Positions 1 through 5,043 of a stretch of DNA of 23,754 nucleotides are shown here, one piece after another. The stretch lies in IMG/VR virus record IMGVR_UViG_3300033144_009539, positions 1 through 23,754 of that record. One strand, 5' to 3'. A program made the position numbers and the translations under genes. Each line of letters begins with the position of its first letter. Position 1 is the first letter of the stretch. A model generated the notes under the pieces. It did no database searches, was not told the DNA's origin, and saw only the letters and a program-made list of their open reading frames with translations. Source of the DNA: a virus.

Positions 1-423
1 TAAGGAATGCTCATCACGAAACCCCTTCAACGCTGTCAATGTATCCAGAGATTCCAACTTAGTTAGCGCTTCATCAGCTTCATCAGCTTCATCAGCTTCA
101 TCAGCTTCATCAGCTTCATCAGCTTCATCTCCATCATAAATATCATCATCTGTATCATCATCTGTCTCCGTACCCTCATCATCAAAAATAGCATTATCCA
201 AATCATCATCAACTTCTAAATTATCATCACCTTTTTCATCAGGATTTGCTTTGTTCCATTCCTCTCTATCAGTAACTTCTTTTTTATGCGCTTTCCCCTT
301 ATTGCCATCCTCATATTCCATAAATACATAAGGATCTGCAAATTTGGTCACTTTGGCTTCGAAATCTTCACCATCAACAGTATGAATAACTTCTTGCCCT
401 TTTTTAAATACCTTTTTAGCCAC
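1..423 (-). CDS. Acidic protein with (Asp-Glu-Ala)7 repeat, 3' end cut by window edge
   Basis: A GTG start at 423-421 is preceded by AAAAAGGAG at 7 nt spacing, and the frame is open for 141 codons to the left edge, so the C-terminus is missing. Residues 1 to about 50 are basic and mixed (begins VAKKVFKKGQEVIHTVDGED) and could be a small beta-barrel-like module. Residues about 60-100 are very rich in Asp and Glu, followed by seven tandem Asp-Glu-Ala triplets. After the repeat comes a Leu-rich stretch (ALTKLESLDTLTALKGF), possibly the start of a short helical domain. I do not recognise the family. The acidic tract could mimic DNA or bind a basic partner, which is only inference. It follows the 452-817 gene by 28 nt, probably in one transcript. 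Confidence 0.75.
   Translation of the reverse strand, partial: MAKKVFKKGQEVIHTVDGEDFEAKVTKFADPYVFMEYEDGNKGKAHKKEVTDREEWNKANPDEKGDDNLEVDDDLDNAIFDDEGTETDDDTDDDIYDGDEADEADEADEADEADEADEALTKLESLDTLTALKGFRDEHSL
67..129 (-). repeat. Seven tandem 9-bp units inside the acidic gene
   Basis: On the minus strand GATGAAGCT occurs six times in tandem and a seventh copy ends in GCG instead of GCT. The period is three codons, so copy-number change would keep the frame and only add or remove Asp-Glu-Ala units. The copies are identical at the DNA level including synonymous positions, which points to recent expansion by slippage. Confidence 0.95.
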
Positions 424-451
424 GTCAATGCTCCTTTTTAATAATTAATAA

Positions 452-817
452 TTAATTTTCCTTTGCAAATTTTTTCTTTGCTGCTTGTGCTTCCATAATC
501 AGAGGTTTAATAGTCTTCTTTGCAAAACTAATAACTCTATCTCTAACCATTTCAATACTTTCCCCGGGGCGCACATCTTCAGAAATACCAAATTGAATAT
601 CAACAGGTTCATAATTCTTAACCTGTACTTTCTGACCTAACGTACACCACACTCTCGGAACAAACCCATGCAAAACATTAACTCCAGATTTAAGTTTGGA
701 TGCTGAAAGAGTAGTGCCGCTTGTACCAGATTCAGAACCCTTTTTGCTTGAAGATTTTGTACCAGGAGAGTTACCGCCGGGCGATTTTTTCTTGCCCGGA
801 GATTTCTTTACTCCCAT
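452..817 (-). CDS. Hypothetical protein with basic Ser-Pro-Gly-Lys N-terminal tail
   Basis: ATG start with AAAGGAG 9 nt upstream; 121 residues. Residues 1-45 are low complexity and strongly basic, with repeated Ser-Pro-Gly next to Lys (KKSPGKKKSPGGNSPG), like a disordered nucleic-acid-binding tail. Residues about 46-121 look like a small folded domain with the pattern YEPVDIQFGIS, then a helical Lys-rich end. This second part resembles the whole of the protein at 1256-1498 (shared FG[IV]S and L[IV]MEA segments), so the two may be distant paralogues. No function is assigned; a DNA-binding accessory role is a guess from the tail. Confidence 0.75.
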   Translation of the reverse strand: MGVKKSPGKKKSPGGNSPGTKSSSKKGSESGTSGTTLSASKLKSGVNVLHGFVPRVWCTLGQKVQVKNYEPVDIQFGISEDVRPGESIEMVRDRVISFAKKTIKPLIMEAQAAKKKFAKEN

Positions 818-840
818 TTAATAGTGCTCCTTTCCTTTAG

Positions 841-1263
841 TTATAAATATTTATTCCAATTATCCCTTACTTTAACAAAAAAAGATTGTAAGTCCTTCCC
901 ATCATTACACTCTTTCCAACAACGTAATATCATATTGTAATGTTTTTTAGTATAATACCTGTAATTCTTATGCCTAATAGTTTCAGGAAAATCACCAGCT
1001 GATTCCCACTCACGAATACGTTTTGAATTTCTTCCCAATGCAGATGCTAAATAAGATATTCTACAACATTGAACTTTCTTACCGCCTGGAAATTCAAATA
1101 CTCGCCATTGTTTTCTATTAAGTTGAAGTTTTTCGCCCTGCTGTTTACGCTCCCGGGCTTTTCGTTTTTTGTGGGCAGTAACGCTCGCTTTATGCCGTTC
1201 TCTAAATTCAGCATCTGTTTGATACTTACGCTTAAATCTTTCAGAATCAGAAAGTTTACTCAT
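841..1263 (-). CDS. MerR-like helix-turn-helix protein
   Basis: 140 residues from the ATG at 1263. A GTG four codons upstream (1275) is possible, but the ATG has GGTGAG 7 nt before it and the GTG has no SD. The N-terminal half (1-55) is highly charged and basic with many Lys/Arg. Residues about 68-118 fit a MerR-type winged helix: RISYLASALGRNSKRIREWE is the turn-helix segment, followed by FPETIR and an aromatic strand (YRYYT) as the wing. No effector domain follows, as is usual for short phage MerR-like proteins. The gene overlaps the upstream one by 8 nt. It may be a transcription regulator or DNA-packaging accessory; the fold call is better supported than any role. Confidence 0.75.
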   Translation of the reverse strand: MSKLSDSERFKRKYQTDAEFRERHKASVTAHKKRKARERKQQGEKLQLNRKQWRVFEFPGGKKVQCCRISYLASALGRNSKRIREWESAGDFPETIRHKNYRYYTKKHYNMILRCWKECNDGKDLQSFFVKVRDNWNKYL

Positions 1264-1498
1264 CAATTTTCTCACCAGCTAAAAGTTTAATAGCACATAT
1301 TTTAGCTTCCATTACAAGAGCATCTCTTTCTTCTTTAGCAAGATCCGAAATTTTTTGCCCCAATTCTTCATCAGATAAACCACTCTTATTTTCAAGATAA
1401 GAAACACCAAAACTTACCTGAATAGTAACATCCATAATCAATTCATCAGGTTTAACCTTAACAGCGTTATCATATATTCTTTTTTCTATTTTAATCAT
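1256..1498 (-). CDS. Small hypothetical protein, possible paralogue of the 452-817 product
   Basis: 80 residues. The ATG overlaps the stop of the upstream gene (ATGA) and AAAGGA lies just before it, so the two genes are translationally coupled. A beta-like first half (DELIMDVTIQVSFGVS) is followed by a charged helix ending in ERDALVMEAKICAIK. The order and spacing match the C-terminal half of the protein at 452-817. There is no signal peptide or membrane segment. Family not recognised. Confidence 0.7.
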   Translation of the reverse strand: MIKIEKRIYDNAVKVKPDELIMDVTIQVSFGVSYLENKSGLSDEELGQKISDLAKEERDALVMEAKICAIKLLAGEKIDE

Positions 1499-2022
1499 AA
1501 TCCTTTTACAAATTCGGTTGGTTCATCTTCTACATAATTCAAAACGCTTGGGTATGTTTCCGCTAAATCATTTATTTTAACAATGCTCAATTTCTTTTTA
1601 ACAATAACATGCCCCTTATCCAAAAGATTTGCTAGCACTCTTGCATCCTTAGTATTAACAGTATAAGAATAATCATAAACTAATTCCTCATTTAAGTTTT
1701 TTCCCTTCAAAAACTTATCAATACCTTTTTCATCAAAACTAAAATTACTCCTTGAAACAAAAGTAATTACGCCTACATCAGTTTCAATTTTTTCACTTTT
1801 CTCTTTTGCTTTTTTAGCACGTTCAACAAACGCCTCTTTAGTAGCACCCTCAAATATTTTGAAAAAACCTTTAGCTTTAATAAAAGTAGTATGCAATTCA
1901 TTATCAGGAGTTTTTTTAACAATATCAAAAACTTCTTTTTGCTTAACTTCTAATGTAGCTTTTGGTATGATCTTTCGTAGCCGTTTAATAGCCACCAATG
2001 CAGTTTCCTTCGCAGTTGCCAT
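1495..2022 (-). CDS. Hypothetical Lys-rich protein
   Basis: 175 residues, ATG start with AAAAGGAG at 8 nt spacing. It is the first gene after the promoter candidate at 2068-2099, so probably the head of the small operon that runs to base 1. It is basic and soluble, with helical N-terminal half (1-80), a mixed section around 85-105, and a C-terminal part containing ARVLANLLDKGHVIVKKKLS. No catalytic motif is visible. In this position, downstream of a repair-type helicase, a DNA-binding role would be plausible, but nothing in the sequence proves it. Confidence 0.7.
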   Translation of the reverse strand: MATAKETALVAIKRLRKIIPKATLEVKQKEVFDIVKKTPDNELHTTFIKAKGFFKIFEGATKEAFVERAKKAKEKSEKIETDVGVITFVSRSNFSFDEKGIDKFLKGKNLNEELVYDYSYTVNTKDARVLANLLDKGHVIVKKKLSIVKINDLAETYPSVLNYVEDEPTEFVKGL

Positions 2023-2067
2023 AGTAAGTTCTCCTTTTGTAGTAACAATTTTTAATAACGTAACGTT

Positions 2068-2099
2068 TAAATATAAGAAATTACATGGAGAAAATCAAA
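2068..2099 (-). promoter_or_regulatory. Promoter candidate, Bacteroidota type
   Basis: Minus strand TTTG (2099-2096), 20 nt, TATATTTA (2075-2068), which matches the TTTG/TAnnTTTG pattern with one mismatch in the last base. It sits in the 111-bp gap before the 1495-2022 gene and has the same spacing as the better matches at 7113 and 3765. An AT palindrome (ATAAAATTTTAT) lies just upstream. Confidence 0.5.
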
Positions 2100-2133
2100 T
2101 AAAATTTTATGAGCTTTACAATTAAAATATTAT

Positions 2134-3555
2134 TTATTTTTGCAAATATTCATAAATTTGTATTCGCTTATCTGCCATAGCGCCTAGTAATTTATTATTC
2201 ATATCGTATATGTCCAATACTAAAGGACTCTGTTTCCCCTCAAATTGACGCTCAATCCTTCCTACGGACTGTTCAATGGTTGATTCACTACTTAATGGAG
2301 TTGCGTAAACCAAAGTGTCCAGGTGAGGTATATCCACTCCCTCCATAGCTTTCTTATACGTTGCGAAGATTATATTAGCACTATTTAATTCCTCTAATGT
2401 TGGATCTTCGACCTTCTCCTGTTTTATACCCTGTTTACGCTGAGTTTTAGTTATAGATTCGGGACCAAAGAACCGCACAATTTTAGTTTTCTTTGGAACT
2501 TGACTCTTAGTTAGCTCCATCAACCCTTTCAAGTGAACTATTCTTTCAGATAATATAAGTATCGATCTTTTTTCCTTCTTAAAAGCCTTAACTACTATAT
2601 CAACAATTAATTCATTTCTCTTTTCATCAGCAACGATATTATGAATTACCTGAATTTTATAAGGAATATAAGGCGGATAATACTTCCATTTTTTATCCCT
2701 AACATATTCCGTAAACATATGATCTGCTGTTATATTTCTAACCGATTTCCCTGTTATCAAATTATCAGACGTATGTAAATAATATAACTTCTCCATTTCA
2801 TCCGTTCTCTTTGGAGTAGCAGACAAACCCAACCTATATTTAGAATTAAATCTTGTGAATGATTTTAGAAACTCCTTCGCTCCGATTCGATGCACCTCAT
2901 CTTGAATAACCAACCCAAATAATTTATTAATTTCGGGACTTATTGTACCACGCATTAAACTCTGTGTCATTCCAATAACAATCTTTCCGTCCTTAAATTT
3001 CCCTTGCTGCAACAACCCAATTTCATCCTCTTTAACATCAGTAAGCATCATTATATTTTCTTTCCATTGCTTAACAAGAGTATTTTTATGAACAAGCACT
3101 AACGTTTTCATACCTAAATAAGACGCAATAAATATCGCCATAGTAGTTTTACCTTCCCCTGGCTTTGCAACAATCACAGCTCCAAAATGATATTTTAACA
3201 TTTTAATAGTAGCGTCTATAGTTTTTATCTGCTCGTTATTTAACTTAAAATTATCGCCCTTATTTATTATAAGAGGAGCTATTTCAATTTTAGTTTTATT
3301 TTCGCCTACATCCCTTTCATAAGCTTTTCGAGCAGTAGCACTAATATCACCAAAAGTATATCTTGGGACTTGATAAGCATACCCTCCACTTTTAGTTTTA
3401 ACCCTTCTATACAAATGAAATATAGGCGAAGTATCGCCTAATTTTATTCCCTGCTTTATTTTCTTTTCATATTCAGGATTAACAAAAGTAAGTTGGGCTT
3501 TTAATTCAGCAGTAAACTTACTTGGTGAGATATACAAAAATCCTTTTAGTAACAT
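2134..3555 (-). CDS. Superfamily 2 DNA helicase (UvsW-like)
   Basis: 473 residues, ATG with AAAGGAAG upstream. It should use ATP to move along or anneal branched DNA. Two RecA-like lobes are visible: Walker A AKPGEGKT at 130-137, motif Ia region TLVLVHKNTLVKQW at 151-164, DEVH box at 219-222, SAT at 245-247, then ILILSERI (332-339) and motif VI QSVGRIER at 429-436. Residues 1-100 form an N-terminal extension that may hold a DNA-binding domain, as in UvsW-type helicases; there is no nuclease domain. A likely role is branch migration or fork remodelling during phage recombination and replication. The gene stands directly after an intrinsic terminator (3584-3605), so its expression must depend on read-through, antitermination or a promoter hidden in the 30-nt gap. 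Confidence 0.92.
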   Translation of the reverse strand: MLLKGFLYISPSKFTAELKAQLTFVNPEYEKKIKQGIKLGDTSPIFHLYRRVKTKSGGYAYQVPRYTFGDISATARKAYERDVGENKTKIEIAPLIINKGDNFKLNNEQIKTIDATIKMLKYHFGAVIVAKPGEGKTTMAIFIASYLGMKTLVLVHKNTLVKQWKENIMMLTDVKEDEIGLLQQGKFKDGKIVIGMTQSLMRGTISPEINKLFGLVIQDEVHRIGAKEFLKSFTRFNSKYRLGLSATPKRTDEMEKLYYLHTSDNLITGKSVRNITADHMFTEYVRDKKWKYYPPYIPYKIQVIHNIVADEKRNELIVDIVVKAFKKEKRSILILSERIVHLKGLMELTKSQVPKKTKIVRFFGPESITKTQRKQGIKQEKVEDPTLEELNSANIIFATYKKAMEGVDIPHLDTLVYATPLSSESTIEQSVGRIERQFEGKQSPLVLDIYDMNNKLLGAMADKRIQIYEYLQK

Positions 3556-3577
3556 TATCTTCCTTTATTATTTAAAA

Positions 3578-3605
3578 TAAAAAAACCCACTTCGAAAAGC
3601 GGGTT
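3578..3605 (-). terminator. Intrinsic terminator just upstream of the helicase gene
   Basis: Minus-strand RNA forms AACCCGCUU-UUCG-AAGUGGGUU, a 9-bp stem including one G-U pair and a UUCG tetraloop, followed by a run of seven U counting the stem end. It ends about 25 nt before the helicase start codon. It would stop transcripts from the upstream operon and also those from the promoter candidate at 3765-3796. Confidence 0.85.
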
Positions 3606-3676
3606 CTATTCATTCACCCATTTACACAATCCAACATAGGAAAGGAAATTTATGAAAATCAAAATTTCAGATCTAA

Positions 3677-3712
3677 TTAAAGACCTACAGTTGTTCCGCC
3701 ACCACCTAACAT
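3677..3712 (-). CDS. 11-codon leader ORF MLGGGGTTVGL
   Basis: An AGGAGG SD at 3726-3721 lies 8 nt before an ATG that opens an 11-codon frame (MLGGGGTTVGL, then TAA). This is one of the strongest ribosome sites in the window, yet it serves only this tiny Gly-rich peptide. It lies between the promoter candidate (3765-3796) and the terminator (3584-3605), in the place expected for a leader peptide. Whether the peptide has a function or its translation controls read-through into the helicase gene cannot be told from sequence. Confidence 0.5.
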   Translation of the reverse strand: MLGGGGTTVGL

Positions 3713-3745
3713 GATGCGTTCCTCCTAATTTCAGGTTTGGAATTG

Positions 3746-3785
3746 AGCTCTATTTGCTCTTGCCCAAATATACTAAAATAGAGCT
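3746..3785 (-). repeat. 10-bp perfect inverted repeat around a promoter
   Basis: AGCTCTATTT and AAATAGAGCT are separated by 20 bp that contain the -7 element of the promoter candidate at 3765-3796. One arm is between the -33 and -7 elements and the other is just past the expected start of transcription. This is a good arrangement for a dimeric repressor site or for a 5' hairpin. Confidence 0.75.
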
Positions 3786-3796
3786 ACTTAAAACAA
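3765..3796 (-). promoter_or_regulatory. Promoter candidate, Bacteroidota type, before the leader ORF
   Basis: Minus strand TTG (3796-3794), 21 nt, TATATTTG (3772-3765), a full match to TAnnTTTG. It begins directly after the stop codon of the 3797-4081 gene. Transcription would start near 3760 and meet the terminator about 180 nt later. Confidence 0.6.
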
Positions 3797-4081
3797 CTAA
3801 TTTTCAGTAGGATTTTCACCTTTTAATTCCAGTTCAAGAGCCAAAACCATTTGATATTCTTCCTCAGTAACTTCCTTCCACCAAGTAATATGAATCATAT
3901 ATTCTTCCGGATCTTTATCCTTTAACATTTTACCTTTCCATAGAAAAGGATGGCTATCAGTTACAACACTATTATATTTAACCATACTTTGAACCGGAGG
4001 TCTATTACGAATCTCAAGACTAGGTTTTCTTTTCGGAGTAATAAACTCCATAAAAACAATATAATAAAACTTACTTTCCAT
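3797..4081 (-). CDS. Hypothetical protein
   Basis: 94 residues, ATG overlapping the upstream gene by 1 nt, with AGGGA upstream. The N-terminus is mixed hydrophobic (ESKFYYIVFMEFI), then a Pro-rich basic part and an acidic Trp-containing C-terminal half (HITWWKEVTEEEYQMV). No signal peptide, membrane helix or known motif. It is the last gene of the polymerase operon. Confidence 0.65.
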   Translation of the reverse strand: MESKFYYIVFMEFITPKRKPSLEIRNRPPVQSMVKYNSVVTDSHPFLWKGKMLKDKDPEEYMIHITWWKEVTEEEYQMVLALELELKGENPTEN

Positions 4082-4344
4082 TATACATCCCTTATTAAAT
4101 GTTTTTGATTATCACTTATCCAAGGCTGAGTTCCTGCTCTCTGCGCCATAATTAATACATCATGAGAAGTTACATTCTTATCCCAATTTATACCTTCTTG
4201 ATATTGTGCATCACATCTATCACAATGCCAATCCATATACCCATGACACAAATCCCCCTCAGAATCACAACCATTATTAATTACGCCCGCAATAACCCAC
4301 TTATGCCCAAACCTCTTACATAACCACTTTCTAAATTTTTTCAT
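4081..4344 (-). CDS. Small zinc-ribbon-like protein
   Basis: 87 residues, ATG with AAAGGA upstream. The opening KKFRKWLCKRFGHKW with Cys9 and His14, followed by Cys41 and Cys44 in WHCDRC, matches the layout of small phage zinc-finger proteins of the DUF1660 kind (Cys-x4-His then Cys-x2-Cys). Cys26, Cys33 and His34 provide further possible ligands. Function of such proteins is not known; nucleic acid or protein binding is the usual guess. It lies between the GIY-YIG gene and the last gene of the operon. Confidence 0.7.
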   Translation of the reverse strand: MKKFRKWLCKRFGHKWVIAGVINNGCDSEGDLCHGYMDWHCDRCDAQYQEGINWDKNVTSHDVLIMAQRAGTQPWISDNQKHLIRDV

Positions 4345-4353
4345 TTTATCCTT

Positions 4354-5043
4354 TTATTTAATCATCTCAGGTAAAAGTGTGTACCCGGAAGAAACCATTT
4401 TTATATCAAAATATTTATTACCCTCACTATCATATGTAACTATCCCACCTTTTGTTAAAGTAACTTTTGCCATAGCTTTAGGTCTTAAATTCGTATGCGG
4501 ATACTTAGCAATAAAAAAAACTCCCTTAATAGAATACCCTGTAACAATATCACCAACCTGAATATTATCAACAATTTTACAATTGTATTTCATTTTAATT
4601 CCACACTGTATTTTTTTAGAAAATTTTATACTGCCAAATATTTTAATTGTTACATCATCCGAATATTTTAAAGCCCCATTTTGTTCAGGTTTAAATTTAG
4701 ATATAAAAAAAGGCTCAAAAACAAAAGCATCAGAAACAGTTTTAGTAATACCATATTTAATCCATAAAGCTTCCTGTTTAAACTTATAACACGCCTTATA
4801 AGAATCCACTATTCTACCACCAAGATTTTTACTCGCTCCAACATACACAACTTTATTACTCGAATTAGTAAATATATAACAACCTGGTACGCCTCTAAGA
4901 CTTCTCGCCAAATACAAAAACTCCCTCGATTTTCTAACCCAATGCTTCCTTAAACGAGTTGTTTTATCAAAAGCTAACAAAACATTTTCCATGCCCTCGA
5001 CTTTAGGAATAAAATCAATTTGTGGAATAATTTCTTCCTTCAA
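4354..5043 (-). CDS. GIY-YIG nuclease coupled to DNA polymerase gene
   Basis: 229 residues from a TTG start at 5043 that overlaps the polymerase stop (TTGA) and has GGAGG 8 nt upstream. The nuclease core is clear: GCY at 54-56, YVG at 67-69, Arg77, Glu110 and Asn122 give the full expected set (two Tyr, Arg, Glu, Asn). Residues 130-229 are a second, beta-rich part not seen in minimal GIY-YIG proteins (VDNIQVGDIVTGYS onward), possibly a DNA-binding or specificity domain. It cuts DNA by analogy. It could be a free-standing homing endonuclease parked beside polA, a common location for them, or a phage repair or host-DNA nuclease. No intron or intein is visible in the polymerase. The tight coupling argues for stable co-expression. 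Confidence 0.85.
   Translation of the reverse strand: MKEEIIPQIDFIPKVEGMENVLLAFDKTTRLRKHWVRKSREFLYLARSLRGVPGCYIFTNSSNKVVYVGASKNLGGRIVDSYKACYKFKQEALWIKYGITKTVSDAFVFEPFFISKFKPEQNGALKYSDDVTIKIFGSIKFSKKIQCGIKMKYNCKIVDNIQVGDIVTGYSIKGVFFIAKYPHTNLRPKAMAKVTLTKGGIVTYDSEGNKYFDIKMVSSGYTLLPEMIK

Noticed and set aside
67-129. Short tandem repeats as a CRISPR array or iteron origin
   Set aside because: Units are 9 bp with no spacers and are in frame as codons of an acidic protein.
1261-1275. GTG at 1275 as start of the MerR-like gene
   Set aside because: The ATG at 1263 has a GGTGAG SD at 7 nt, and the GTG has none.
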